A stretch of DNA of 64,000 bases from Theristus sp. LFF4_11 (GCA_030248135.1 JASANC010000991.1:93028-157027), one strand, 5' to 3'. Shown: positions 1 to 12,336, counted from the stretch's first letter. Numbers and translations: made by a program. Notes: generated from the sequence alone by a model not told the origin.

Positions 1-596
1 TTTGTTGTTACAAATCCCTTGACAGCCAATAAATCTGCTTAAGCAGTTGTTTGTAGTAGGATTACTGTCGTTTTTGCGCACGCAGACGCAATTCCTGAAG
101 TGAGTGTAGCCTGAATGAGCGTGCACATTCTCGTAAGATTTACCAATAAGAGGTTAAAGTTTAGAAAACTAAAAGTGTAATTGACCAATTATGCTGCAAG
201 TTGCTCGAAATGAGTCGGCGTGATTGTGGGCGTGATTTATAACCATTTCAATAATCAGCAAACAACGCTGTTTGAAATCACTCCAAAAACTACCATCCGT
301 TTTGAGCTCAAATTAAAATACGGTATTTCTTTTTAAATGTCTTATGGGAACTTCAATGATTCAGAACCATTGAGTAACGTTTTGTGGCACGTACAGTAAA
401 CGAGACAAATGGGTGCATTGGCTTTGTGTGCGACCAACCATAGCGGCGTTATTTTCAAACGCAGCCAATCAGCGTGTGCACAAACTTGTCACCATCCAAG
501 ATGTGTACACACTTTATAACAAGACAACAACAAGACCGTGTTTTCGCATGTTTCCAAAAACTGTGCAATGCCAAAGTCAACCTTTTTCCATTCCAG
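1..596. other. Presumed intron upstream of the Sp-family exon
   Basis: No convincing exon is seen here. A splice acceptor (polypyrimidine tract ending in ttccag) closes the stretch at 596, so it is probably the last intron of the zinc-finger gene that follows. A CCAAT-type motif (gccaatcagcg) lies near 468; the same motif recurs across the window inside short palindromic repeats. Confidence 0.5.
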
Positions 597-924
597 ATGG
601 CATGCCGGCGAGAAGCCGTTCCTGTGTCAGTGGCTGTTCTGCGGTAAGCGTTTCACGCGGTCGGACGAACTGCAGCGGCATCTACGGACGCACACCGGCG
701 ACAAACGCTTTGCGTGCTCGCACTGCGGCAAGCGATTCATGCGCAGCGATCACCTGAGCAAGCACGCGAGAACGCACGAGCTCGCGTCGCCGACGTCATC
801 TGGCGGCACGACAAGTGGCGGCGGCTCCGCCAGTAACAGCAGTCACGGCAGTAACAGTTCGGCGTTGAATCTGACGCATCACAGCAGCAGTTCACCGGAC
901 AGCTCCACGTCCGTCGGCTCGTGA
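597..924 (+). CDS. Sp-family (Sp5-9/buttonhead-like) C2H2 zinc-finger transcription factor, last exon
   Basis: Last coding exon of a DNA-binding Sp/KLF transcription factor; the 5' exons lie outside the window. The reading starts at the acceptor at 596/597 with the end of a first finger (WHAGEKPF linker). Two complete C2H2 fingers follow: [19 protein letters not shown] and [17 protein letters not shown], joined by a TGDKRF linker. The [12 protein letters not shown] and [12 protein letters not shown] recognition helices are hallmark Sp sequences that bind GC boxes. The WLFCGKRF and HLRTHTG wording fits the Sp5-9/buttonhead group better than Sp1-4. After the fingers comes a Ser/Gly/Thr-rich tail of about 45 residues, then TGA at 922-924. 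An ATG at 538 lies upstream of the acceptor and is not the start. Class assignment is secure; the exact paralogue is inferred. Confidence 0.9.
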
Positions 925-2390
925 CGATTTTGCAAACCACGCACCGAGCAAAGCTTTTTCCAGCTTTCTGGATTGTTCGCGTGATTCGTTCACAGTGGAA
1001 CTTTTGGAAACGCTGTTGTTTTTTGTGTTTTTTCCTTTTGTATGATTGTGTGTTTGTCCGTATACCGGTGTACTAGTCATTCAAAGATGTTTTTCATTCA
1101 TTTTTATTTGTTGCTTTTTATTCTTTTAAACTTTTTAATAGTTAAAAGTCTAGGGCGCGCCGTTCGACACACTAGCAAAACAACATTAGATTACTTTTTT
1201 TAATGTCCAGCTTTGATGTGAGTCTCGTCTCTTGACGTTTTTTCTTTGTCCTTCAGATTCGGTTATCTTTTTTTTATTTCTGATATTACTAGAAGTTGTT
1301 TTTTATATTTTCATGATTCGACGCTTCAACTGCACAATGGCTTATTGTGTTACTACTTACTTTTTTGCACGCGGGCCGAAATGTTTTCAAAATATGAAAT
1401 TCAAATACAGTTATTTCAAAATCAAACACTCTTAATGCCAGAGATTTCTTTTGTACAGTGTTCACTCACAAGAATTTTTTTCGAACATGATTGACCGTTT
1501 TTGATTGTCGTTCTGTGGTCTAACACAAGTTCAAGTGTATACAAAAATTTGCTGAATTTTGCTTATGCAGCTTATTGTAGTTGATTGTGTTGTGCGGATT
1601 TGCTGAAAAAGTTTATCAGAAAATACGAATTAAAAAACATCAAACCCAAATCGCCTGCAAAGCCGGGAATGTAAAGAAAGACTAATTTTCTGTTTCATCA
1701 TCAACAGAAACGCTCTGAAAAAAAGTAGAAACGAGCACACAAAGGTGAACACACAATTTTTGCGTTTTTTCATGCTTCGACGGCACGATCAAAAACCGTC
1801 CGAGCCGAAAACCACCGCCACCGACAAGTCTCATTTGTCTTTTCAAGCCATTTTGCCCGGCGGCGGCTCCAGTCAAAAGGCTACACACACACGCATACAA
1901 ACGCAACAAAAACGTATTGACAGCCGGGACGGACTATATTGCTGGCAGCTGAATTATAGTACTATACACAAAAACATGTTGAACCAATCAAACCCCGGAG
2001 ACTGACTGATTGAGAGAAGAAAAACATACCGCTCAGCATAGCGAGATGAACTTTTTCCTTTCTATTGTTGTGATATAAAGTTGCATGCTTTGAACTTTGA
2101 GCTGATTGGTGGCCTAAATGTGATTCGAACTACTGGACTGTACGACATACACAACTTCCGCCGGGCTCCCCGTGTACACAACGCCACTGTGAGCCTTATC
2201 TCTTGCTATTGACGTGCGTGCACCATGTTTTACGGTTTGTTGACAATATTTTCAAAAACAGTTTTTTAGTTGTTTGTGTGTTGTTCGCAGAAATTTGTGT
2301 TCACGTTCAATAAGTTCAAAACCACACAAAACTCTCATGTCGTTGTAAAATGAAAGAACATAAAATAGCTGTCATTATCGCTTTCAAGTG
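925..2390. other. 3' UTR and intergenic DNA
   Basis: The first few hundred bases are probably the 3' UTR of the Sp-family gene: T-rich, with no exon-like ORF. I see no gene, RNA or recognisable repeat in the rest. Confidence 0.4.
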
Positions 2391-2656
2391 TACCGTAAAG
2401 TCTTGCATATAAGGTTCCTCCCACTTATAAGACCCCCACCCAAAAGTGGGCGGAGTGTCACACGGCGGGAAACCAAAAAATTCAAAATTTTGATTTGGTC
2501 GAAATCCTACCCCGTTTATAAGACCCGGACTTCCTGATCTTCGCTTTATAAGACCTCCTCTCACTTATAAGGTTGTCACACAAAATTCCACTTTTTTCAG
2601 AAATTTTTGATTTTCAAATTTATATAAGGAGACCTTATATGCAAGACTTTACGGTA
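2391..2656. mobile_element. MITE with 24-bp terminal inverted repeats (TACCGTAAAG type)
   Basis: The left end taccgtaaagtcttgcatat is matched in inverse by the right end atatgcaagactttacggta. The pairing runs about 24 bp inward, for a 266-bp element with TA at each border. The interior carries degenerate repeats of cttataagacc in both orientations. There is no coding capacity, so this is a non-autonomous DNA transposon that an unseen transposase would have moved. Its TACCGTA tip is shared with the element at 59092-59229. Confidence 0.85.
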
Positions 2657-5600
2657 TGTATGATATTTTCATTTTCAAACGGCCCCACAAACTGGGTGGA
2701 GCAACGGGTTGCGATGCGTCTGCATACATCAAAGTCGTGTTTTGAAATATATTCCAACCGTTATACATACACACACAACGACCGATGAAAACAGCGCACA
2801 GTAGCGGCGCAGTGACTTTGATCTTACGATATGCGTACACATCGTTCAGCATAACGTGCACAATAAGTGCACAACAACGCTTATCAGCATTAGCTTCAAC
2901 GGCTTGTTATCAGGAAATTTTGTCAAAAAGCGCACACCATACCGACGCTGCATGAAGCGGCAACGTCTGAAAAGACCGGAATTTAACAAAAAAGGTACGC
3001 AAAAACGAACAAGTGAATCGAAATGGGAGGGCTGTTTTTTATTGAGTTTAAAAGTTCTGTGCGATTTTTGTGTTGATGCAGTTTTGATCATTGGGATTCG
3101 CTCTCACGTTAGATCTCTTTATTGGTATCAATTATTGACTACTACACGCTGATTTGCTCAATCATGATACGCTTTACGTCCGCGCAAAAATTTGGGACGA
3201 CACAAAAACGACGGCGTCGTCGCTGTTTTGGGCCAGGTTTTCTCTCAGTTCTACCTGCTTTTTAGCGTCGTCCACGCGGTACTAACAAACTGCGTGGCCA
3301 ATCAGGTGCAAGTTTTGCAAGAATGCCGAACCAAAAAGCTCGTCCGCTCCAAAATTGATCTGCCACCGTTCTGTGTGCCGCACGTGTTTCAGCGGAATCG
3401 GGCCGAAAAAATGGCCACAAACATTCATGAGCTGCAACGGGCGGCACCCATCAAACTGGGCGCACTCAATGGACGCGGCGTTCTAATAAACACATAATGG
3501 CAAAATCAGTTATAAACATTATAAATAACGTCGCCCGGTCATTTGCGGGCTGTGTGTGTGTCGCTGTTAACAATCGTCCGTGTCCGCCCGTGTGTTTTCG
3601 AAGGGCGTGGGGACAGTCTGCGAATATTGCAGCAATGTGCGCGCGCGCCTTGCTTGCGTTGCGAACCACAACACTCGCGATTTGTCATCATTAAAATGTT
3701 AGGCTAACGGACAAAAGCTGTGACACGCTCTCTGATCTAAGCCGATCATACGATCGTTTGCGGACGCGCGTCTATTATGATCGTCCTCATTGCTTCGTAT
3801 GTGTTCTTTATTATGCCGAAGCTTGTTAGCTTACACACAATGTTGTTGGTTTTTCTCCTGATGTTGTTGTTTATTAGCTTGTAATCTGTCCGTCGTGTAA
3901 TCTGTTGTAAGATAGAGTTTTTTTACAAGTGTACGGTAGTTTTTTGGCACGACAAAACACGCCTCAACTTTACACATCGGCGGTTTTTTTTCGGAAAACA
4001 ACAGCGGGGGACTGAAACGGAGACGATGAAAATTATTCTTTACGACCTTTAGAAAACTCTCTCTTTAGCGTAAGAATCTTGAGTTGACGCGAATTTTCTG
4101 TCGGAACGTGAACAGTGTGAAGATAACGCGGAAAAATGACTAATGGCTGCTGTGCCAATTTCGCGATCGTTTGATTGGAATGAGAATCATAAAACTCTCA
4201 CGGAAAGCGATTTTTTCCACTCAAAGATGGAGACCGGCCAAACAGTTCAGTTTCTTGCCGGGAGGCTCAAAAATGCGGTATAACACTTTTGTTCAAATGT
4301 TTTTTTCTGCACAGCGACTCAAATAAAACAAACCCATTAATGAGCAATCAGCGATCAGAATGAAAAAAAAGTACAACAACACCTCAAATTGCCGTCTCGC
4401 TTCCCACGCACACTTGACTTCTCAAGTTTTTTCTCCGGTTCATTTTACGGACTGATGCCGCCTCTCAAATAACAATAAAATCATGCTGAAAACGGTTATA
4501 AACGGTCTCGAAACATCTCCGTGGGTGGGCGTGGTGATTTGAATGGATGTGAAGCAAAACCGTACACCGCGGTCTTTATCAAAAGCGAACATATGCACAC
4601 TTCGGTCTGATGCGATACCGCCAAAAAAATGTGAATAAAAAATCACACAGCTGAAAACAAAAGGCATCGATACATATACGTACTTGAGCGAAACCCTTAG
4701 GGCACGGTAAGGACTATACTCGGGAATTTCATTTGATAATACAGTATATGTAAAATGATAGGGTGTCTCCGCCGCAGCATTGCCCCAGTACGCAAGTCAC
4801 TAATTGTCGCGTTAATTCGTCAGCAACACACTCAAGTGTTTTGTGTTCGATTCACGTGAGTCATCATGATTTCGGGGGGTTGGCCACCAAGGACCACTGA
4901 TCTGGGGGCGTCAATGATGCAGGATTAAAGGCTGCTTACCGCGCGCCTCCCAAGGAGCCGAGAAAAAAGTGCAAAATGCGTTCAATGGTCGGGTTCTAAT
5001 CTGTCGTTGAATCGGAAAACACGGTGGGTGGGGTGTGTGCGGGTGTGTCCGGAGATGGCCTTTGCCCCGTTTTGGCTGCGTATACGATTATCAGAATTAT
5101 CATGAACATTCGCGAATCATGCCGTAATCAACACGATCAAACCATGTGAAATCACATCACTGATATTTGCCATCGCGCGCCGAAACTGACCAGTTTTTCA
5201 AAGTGCTTGTTATTTATATATCCCTTTGAGTTGTGCCGCGATCCGAATCTAATTTTGTCATCATGCGTTCCATACAGTGGAAATCTCGGAATCTACGTGT
5301 GTAACAGTGGGTACACCTACCGTATGAATATATAAGGCGCACCAGTATTGTTTGGTCGGTGATTATCGTTTTTGTCGTGTGTGTCGATATTTTGCCTTCA
5401 GGACGACGGGGACCACCAATTAACCGGCGTTTTGTGATAAGATGCACACCACACACTGCACATAATGACAGTACGGTCAAACCGACCATATAAACATCGT
5501 TGGGGCCATATTAGTCTGAAACTATGACCAATCTGACTTGCTCAACCGAATTGACTGTGCTGACACGTGGGGCAATTCATCAACATTTATAGAAACACGC

Positions 5601-6087
5601 GCGGCACGGCGCTTTGAAATCGTGTCCGTGGTCTTGACGCGACAGTTTATTGCAACGTCAATGATGGAGTTTTAGTCACTTGAACATAATCAAATTTTGA
5701 GATTACGGCACCAGTTCAGTTGGAGAAAAATCTGAAATCGGCATGACATTTTAGGCAAGCTGATGTTTTGTTGTGCGTTTCGTTACAGCTGAAAAATATC
5801 AAATCATTATTTGAGACCATAATATAAGAATACTTGGAGCCTTGTGTTGTAGCCATGAAGACTCGGTGGATTCATTTTCAAACTTTTCATTCCACATTAT
5901 ATGCAGAAACCCTTCTTATTGCGTATTTTACAGTGCCAAAATACAAAAACCAGCGGTGTACGGAACAATAATGTGCGTGCCTGAATGAATCGATTTTCAC
6001 AGATCGTGTCAATAATCACATAAATACAGATCAATCAATCGATGGCTTTCAAGTTGTCCCTGTATTATTGGCGCGCACACACTTCTG
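2657..6087. other. Intergenic region with one weak ORF
   Basis: The only notable coding signal is an open + frame at 3192-3497. It could be read from an acceptor-like ttctctcag at 3241-3249 to the stop, but no partner exon was found and no family is recognised. I therefore do not call it a gene. The rest (3500-6087) shows no gene, tRNA or clear repeat. Confidence 0.35.
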
Positions 6088-6630
6088 TCAGGCGCCATAC
6101 CCAAAGAGTCCATATTTGGCCGGGTCTATCGGATGCCCGGCACGTCGCACCGGCTGCAGAGTCCTCCAGCGTTTCACTGGCAGGGCGCCCCACGGCAGTA
6201 ACGGGCCGTTGTAGACCTGGGTGGATGGATGAATGCTTGAGAAAAGACGCACCAAAAGGCTCCATTATCATCAGCTTGTTGCTGAATAAACTGCTGCGAA
6301 TGTTCAGCTAAAGAGTTGCTCAATATGGGCTGTTCACTATTTTTGTTGATATTGTTCATGATTGATGCAATAAGTGAAAATATGGAAATCTGGTTTGGTC
6401 AACAAGTTTGTTGGCGCAGTTCGTATATGCTAAAATTACTGAACAGAAAGTGAAAATGATCTTTCAAAACACGACTAACTTGATCCCCGGCTCGATTGAA
6501 AGTAAAAATGTTCTTCCAAAACATGACTAACTTGATCCCCGTCCTCGACCAGTGCTCCAACAACCGTGTGTCGCACACTTACTGCCGAAAACAACAGCAC
6601 TGCCACAATTGTCAGCTGCGTTGACGACAT
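6088..6630 (-). CDS. Candidate secreted neuropeptide-like precursor (58 aa, two exons)
   Basis: Predicted from two exons on the minus strand. Exon 1 (6630-6583) encodes MSSTQLTIVAVLLFSA, a typical hydrophobic signal-peptide start, and ends exactly at a strong donor (GCA|gtaagt). Exon 2 (6216-6088) follows an acceptor (cacccag) in matching phase and runs 42 codons to TGA. The mature part contains two dibasic processing sites, KR and RR. These would release VYNGPLLPWGALPV, WRTLQPV and AGHPIDPAKYGLFGYGA. The length, signal peptide, dibasic cleavage and absence of other domains fit a neuropeptide or peptide-hormone precursor. I do not recognise the peptides. The start codon is preceded by an AT-rich leader. 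Weak points are the 366-nt intron joined on phase alone, and other frames of exon 2 being open too. Confidence 0.45.
6447..6545. repeat. Short direct duplication
   Basis: The motif cgactaacttgatcccc near 6471-6487 recurs as tgactaacttgatcccc near 6524-6540. Similar flanks (aaaatg, cttycaaaaca) precede both, giving a two-copy tandem duplication of about 53 bp inside the intron of the small peptide gene. Confidence 0.6.
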
Positions 6631-7761
6631 TTTGATTTAATAATCAATTGTATTTGCAGTGGTTCGGTTGAAGCAATAATATTATCAGACTAAGAGGGGC
6701 AAAATTTTAGATCGGCTGAAAAGTTGAATTCTTTTCCGACAATCAAAGCAAATTGTTAGAAACAGTTTCAACTCAGCATTGTCATAAACGGCAAACTGCA
6801 ATAATAGACACGTTCACAGCTCCTGCAATGCACGCTGATTATCGCGCAGCAAAGTTGCGTAAAGGTTTTCAGGTCCCTTGGGGAATAATATGGTGCCATG
6901 CCACTGACAGAACAAGGGTGAACAAAGTCAAAATGTGTCTGTTACCGGCCAGACTCAATGTCATGAACTTTTTTCGGACATAAAATATTTTTTCCGAGTT
7001 CCAAACCTTTCTCTGTACCCGAACAGATAAGGGTTTTCAAGTTCATTGAAAAGCACATACATACGCTGCCTGTAGCCAAGTTTTGTTCGGCAACTTTAGT
7101 TATTTTGATGGCCCATATGCAGGTTTGGCCGGCACCCATCCGTCGAAAGGAACCCCTGCGAGTTTCATTTTCGAAAAGTATTTACAAACATTTTACGGGG
7201 CAACTGCGAAAACTGTCGTAATTTCGGTAATAAAACCGCGCGAAACGAAACGAATGGTACATCCTGGTGGTAAAACTGATGGAGCGTGCGTTATCATCCA
7301 CTGAAAACGTGCATTTGTCACGACGAAAAACAGTGAAAAAGTAAACAGAATGACACAACATTTTGCGTGCGCCGATATCGCTTCAAGATTTCATCAACGG
7401 AAAAAATAACCAATCCAAACCGCAGCAAAACACCCAGAAAAACCAGCAAAAAAATTCGGTGGTAGGTTGGCGTGAGTGCAGCGCCTCTCTGCACGGTTCT
7501 CTTATCGCTGATAAACTAGATAAATGGGCGCGCACAGAACAACTGTTCTGATTTAGTGTCTGCAGTTCGTCTTTATTTCTTCGGATGTGGTGTGTGTGTG
7601 TTCCACTCTGGCAGCTCGACTAACTGAAATTACGAGATATTGTGGAGTTTTCAATTTTCTTTTTACGGACACCGGTAAGAACGCTGGTTTTTTAGACAGT
7701 TTTTGCAGACTCGCTGCGCTGAAAAGTGCAGTACAGCTACGTAATCTAATTGTGCATAATA
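6631..7761. other. Intergenic DNA
   Basis: No gene is recognised. Short ORFs on both strands lack splice context or family resemblance. This would hold the promoter of the minus-strand peptide gene, but no specific element was identified. Confidence 0.35.
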
Positions 7762-8230
7762 CAGTGGCGGCCAAAAGTGTTGGAACGCTGCGCGCATGTG
7801 TGCGCGTGTGTTGCGCGTGTGTTGCGCGTGTGTTGCGCGTGTGTTGCGCGTGTCACGTGTGTATCATCAGCCTTACAAACGCTAGTATAAGAATCCCATG
7901 CTATTTTTTTGTTTTGGTGATCACTGAGTGTATCTAGTACACCATCCGCAGTGTTTTTTCGCTGAAGCATACATTTATTTGACAGATACCGAACATTACA
8001 ACACACCTCCATTTGGCAGTAAAACTGTTTCAAAATTATTTGGCAAGAAAATATAGCGGAATAAACAATACAACCCGACTGGAACCCGAAACATGAACGC
8101 AATACACGTCTGTTAGATACTTCAAACACAAAGAAACGCTATGCGTTTGTACGGCTGATGCAACACACGCGCAATACACGGCTCACACGCACACACGCGC
8201 GCAGCGTTCCAACACTTTTGGCCGCCACTG
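7762..8230. mobile_element. Non-autonomous Tc1/mariner-type element (469 bp)
   Basis: The left end cagtggcggccaaaagtgtt and the right end aacacttttggccgccactg are perfect inverse copies, with pairing extending about 34 bp (to gcgcgc). The element is flanked by TA on both sides (7760-7761 and 8231-8232), as expected for TA target-site duplication. The CAGTGGCGGCCAAAAGT tip resembles Tc1-family termini. Just inside the left end is an array of an 11-bp unit (gcgcgtgtgtt, about 7800-7855), with a GC-rich mirror near the right end. No transposase ORF is present. Confidence 0.88.
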
Positions 8231-9160
8231 TATATTTTTCCTGAATCAATGCATGTCCCCCCGTTTCCTCGGTTGTCAAGAACGCCAGATGTTCATGTTC
8301 ATATTCAGTGTGCAATTAAAGCGATTTTTATTTCACTTCATTTTTTTTCTGAAACGACATAAAGTCCAGATTTTGAAATGTTCTTTGCGGCCAAGCTGGA
8401 AGTCAACAAAAGTTTTCACTGAGATGATGGCGATGACAAATGGAAAAACTGCAAAAACCAAACATGATTCATGCGAGCGGCCGGAAACGGCTGATGTTAA
8501 AGTTGGTGGGGTCTGTGAGCAAATATGAAATAAGTGATACAAGTAAATAAATAAAATGATGAATGCAAGAAATCAAAGACGCTGAATAAATCCATGTCTG
8601 CGTCAAGTTACACGGCACTTTTTTTGGCACGTTCCAGTCGCAAATCGCAACAACTGTTCCGAAGCAATGTTCAAGAGTCTCGCGTTTCAACTGTTGGTCA
8701 TCAGCAACGTGAATGTGAGCGCAGCGCAAGAGTTTGCCTCTCTCATCTCAAAACAACTGCGAAAAATTTTTGCAAAACTGCGACGCAACATATTCTGGAA
8801 ATATTTCTTTAGCGGTTGAAAAAAAAACTGCGCCATAACCTAACATTAAAAAAATCCATGGCTCAATCTAAAACGCCCAAATGATATCACACCGAACGGC
8901 ATCGAAAGACCGGAAACGCTCTCAATTCAAATCGTCCAAGCATCATTTTTATGAAAAGGACGAGAATAATGGAACTGGACCTGGATGTGTTTTTTTAAAC
9001 TAGACTAACAGCGACAGAGAGGTTTCAAAAATGCGGAGCCATTGACAAAAAACGTTCATCCAGTAATCCTTGAATGAACTCCGTATGTGCCGGGCATCTT
9101 GGCACAAGCCGCGTTTATTCAATCACACATGCAAAAAAAATTAAAGTGAAAAAGTTGCAG
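8231..9160. other. Region upstream of the Ig gene
   Basis: The first exon and signal peptide of the Ig gene should lie in or upstream of this stretch. I could not identify a start codon followed by a donor in the right phase. No other feature is supported. Confidence 0.35.
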
Positions 9161-11717
9161 CATGTTTTCCGGTTGACCGAAAGCGCCGCCACGAGCACGC
9201 TAGAGCCGGGTGTGCTGCAAGTGACCGTGTCGCAAGAGTCCTGGCAAGACGCCGGCCAGCCAGGCATGACGTTCGTTGGCGACATCGTCAGCGCTGATTG
9301 CGTCGCGCGAAAACACGAATTCAGGCACGTTATGGGCGAGTATTCAATGATGTCTCTCTTCGGTAGGTCCTACTTTTTATTGGCACACTGTATGTTCGTT
9401 TCACTCGTTGGTTTGTCTCGTTTGGTTTTTTTTTCAAACGCATGTCGTTATACACACGCAGCGTATAATTTTGACTCATTGAATGTAAACACGGGCGAAA
9501 TTGAAGCCGCGTGCGACTTCGGAGGCGTCAGATGAACTGAAATCAACCGGACGCATGTTTGAGTGTGTGAGAGAGGATTTCCCATCCTTGAAACAAATTG
9601 TGTGCCAATTACTGTTTTTGCTAAAATTCCGGAGTCATTCAAACGTGCTGATATTGGCGATAATTCATGTGTGGGTGTCTGTTATCAGTTACCTACCAGT
9701 TTTGATAAGTTCAGTTGATAATCCCAGCAATTGAGGGTGTTGGTTCAGTGCGCAGTAACTCTAACAGCGCATTCATGAAGCAGCATTTAGTGGTGGTGAC
9801 GCGTAGCTGTGTCACTAAATACTGCTTCATGAATGCGCCTTAAATCTCTGATCTCTCCGCTTGCAGCCACGTCTCCTGGTACAAGCTGCTTGCGAACGAC
9901 ACGTTCCTCCTGTTGGGGGCCACCTCCGGCCTCGGCGCCATCAACCAGTACACCAGCGTCCAGTGGGCGTCAAGGGCTCGTGACGCATTCGGCGCTCTGC
10001 AGCTGCGCTTTCGGCCGGTGCAGCTGGCCAGCAGCGGCGAGTACGAGTGCAGAGCGATGTTGCCCGCTGTGGATGAGGTGATACGGCGGCGGTTTACGTT
10101 GAAGGTAAATGTGCTTGTGGGAAAGCGGTCGGGTGGAAATGACGTCACCCTATGTCGTGACACACGTCTGAGTTGGTGACCAGGACTAGAAAGAAAGTGA
10201 TAGTTTTACTCGCACCCACAGCTTGACGCAGAACTGAAACCTGCGTCTTTCAAAGTTGGGTGTCAGCAATGGAACGGCATTGCTTGCGACGCGCTGAAAA
10301 GGGAAAGAAATTGTGGGACGCTTTTTGTTCATTACCCGATGGAAACAATTTTTATTGGCACACAAAGAACCACATAAGAAATTGGTGATCCTTCATGGAG
10401 CCCACCAGATTCATCGCCTGCTGTCATGATCAACGTAAGGGGCATTCATGAAACAGTATTCAGTGAGCGCGCAGCTACAGCTACGCGTCACTAAATACTA
10501 CTTCATGAATGCGTCTTTAGTGTCGGGATTTTTAGGTTTATCCGAAAAGAAAAGGAATTTACAATTTCCGAACAGGTCACAGAACCCGAACGAGTGAGAA
10601 TGCTGAGCGAAAAGGCGCAGCAGTTCGTGCACGTGCCGACCAGAATTGGACAATCGGTCGTGCTGCGATGCGAGGCGAGCGGGCAGCCACGTCCGCAGCT
10701 GCAGTGGCACTCAAACAAAACGGGCACGTACGAAGAAGTGCACGACACTTTAGGTATGTTTTATTTTGGACCCGAGACTCAATGCGTTCGCACACGGCGA
10801 TATTGGAAAATGTTTCACGGAGTTCAAAATTAGGTTACGGTAGACGCTTCGCCACGGTAGACACACGAGTGGTGACGATTTGCGGGTTTGCTTCGGTTAA
10901 GCGGTTTTTTCTCAGAGTGTGAAACGTTTGTGACTCGGATGTTCCTGACAAGACAATAACCACCGATCATTAGAATCTCTCCGACAGAAGTGACGTCACT
11001 TTCAAACAAATTTCACAGCAAAACGACTCAGTTCAATCGACGTCAGCGTGGATGTTGCAGCGGCGGAGCTTCGATTCCTGAATGTTACAATGGAGCATGC
11101 AGGCTTTTACATGTGCAGGTGGTAAATTTGAATTTGTCTTATGGGGCATTCATGAAGCAGTATTTAGTGACCGCGTGGCTATATTTTAACACAGCTCTGC
11201 TTCACTACGGTATGGCCGAGTAAACATGGCAGTTTTTTTTCAGGGTGCAAGGAGCGCGCGAAAATTGAATGAAAGAAAAAAGACGTCCAGAAACCAAATT
11301 CTGTGCCAAATTTAACGCGTTTTTTAAACTAATGGATTCTTCGTGCTATTCTGGTCATTCTTTTTCCCTTGCACGCATGATTTGGAATAATGTTGGCCTT
11401 TTTTGAAAAAGACAACTCCAAGTCTGCGACTGATCTGCCTTGATGGACTGCCTTATTTATTCGGCCATACTGTGAGTACTGATTCATGAATGCCGCATTA
11501 CAATTTGTTAATTGGCTAGTTTTCATTTGACAAGAACGGATTTGGCCAATCAGAAAACGTGGATGTTTCTTCCAGAGCAAGCAACCGTCGCGGGTACGAA
11601 GAGCAGCGGTTCAAGCTGGAGCCAAGCTCATCCAGGTTCGAGCGAACGAACGTTGTGATTGTTTTGCTGTGCTTGCTGACCACCTATTTGGTTTGCAGTT
11701 CTGCCACAAACGTATGA
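9161..11717 (+). CDS. Secreted or cell-surface protein with two immunoglobulin domains (5' end missing)
   Basis: Exons 9161-9339, 9867-10104, 10576-10753, 11019-11118, 11576-11635 and 11699-11717 join in frame to 257 residues. Domain 1 shows the Ig pattern: C in VSADC, W in HVSWYK, and the closing GEYECR. Domain 2 shows VVLRCEASGQPRP, LQWHSN, LRFLNVT and GFYMCRASNRRG. After domain 2 only a short Ser-rich tail precedes TGA. With no C-terminal membrane helix or GPI-like segment, the product is probably secreted, like small two-Ig proteins of invertebrates (a family-level comparison only). The signal-peptide exon upstream of 9161 was not found, so the N-terminus is incomplete. Three introns carry copies of the intronic hairpin repeat. 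The last intron is only 63 nt, and the six-codon final exon is the least certain part. Confidence 0.75.
9767..9838. repeat. Intronic hairpin repeat, copy 1
   Basis: A near-perfect palindrome: gcgcattcatgaagcagcat pairs with the inverse atactgcttcatgaatgcgc, around a loop containing gacgcgtagc. It lies in intron 1 of the Ig gene, ending 29 bp before the next exon. Family of five; see 10441, 11144, 21635 and 28112. Confidence 0.85.
10441..10513. repeat. Intronic hairpin repeat, copy 2
   Basis: Same family: ggcattcatgaaacagtatt pairs with the inverse aatactacttcatgaatgcg. It lies in intron 2 of the Ig gene, ending about 60 bp before exon 3. Confidence 0.85.
11144..11498. repeat. Intronic hairpin repeat, copy 3 (split or degenerate)
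   Basis: The left arm ggcattcatgaagcagtatt is intact at 11144-11165. The matching right arm tgattcatgaatgccgc appears only at 11480-11496. The arms are separated by about 300 bp of unrelated sequence instead of the usual loop of 20-30 bp. Either a longer relative of the short elements or an insertion has occurred. It sits in intron 4 of the Ig gene. Confidence 0.6.
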
Positions 11718-12336
11718 TGGTGAAAAAATGTTCTGTCTAATCTTCCTCACTCAAAGGCCGAATCAAGTTGGCCCCTTTCGGGCAGCTATCTATGAGAACA
11801 TTATTTTTCAAATCAACATTCGGAACGGTTGGCTGCACAGCACAACAGTAAAAAGCACAAACTTAGCGGCTGGTTTTTGATTCCAGCTGAAACACAAAAC
11901 AAAATGAATCAAACACATCGCGAATAAATAGACAATTTCACGATATTTATAGAAATAACGAAACTAAAATATTAGTTTTGGTTATCAGAATCAGTTGTTG
12001 GATAAGATGTGTTCAGAACTTAAAGTGCCACATTTGAGAAAAACCTCAGTCATGTGTTCCAGAACGCAAAGACAAGACAGACATAAAACAGAAACAGATG
12101 CTCAAAAAATAATCCACTGAGATTTCACAATAATAGAGTATCGAAGCGATAAACAAAGCAGCAATAAAATACAAAAAACGTTTCTTAAAAAAACAACCTG
12201 AACCAGCAGGAATATCGCGAAACAAGGAAAACCCTGAAGAAAACTAAAAAAATGATGTCCATTCTGAACCAATGTTGAATCATGCCAAACCAGTACAATT
12301 CACAAGTAAAAGAATCAACAGCGAACGCACTTTTGC
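11718..12336. other. Convergent intergenic region
   Basis: AT-rich spacer between the 3' ends of the + strand Ig gene and the - strand coiled-coil gene, with AATAAA-like signals on both strands. No gene is seen. Confidence 0.5.

Noticed and set aside
3192..3497. 101-codon + strand ORF with acceptor-like sequence at its start
   Set aside because: No matching donor exon or recognisable domain; left as an unassigned ORF.
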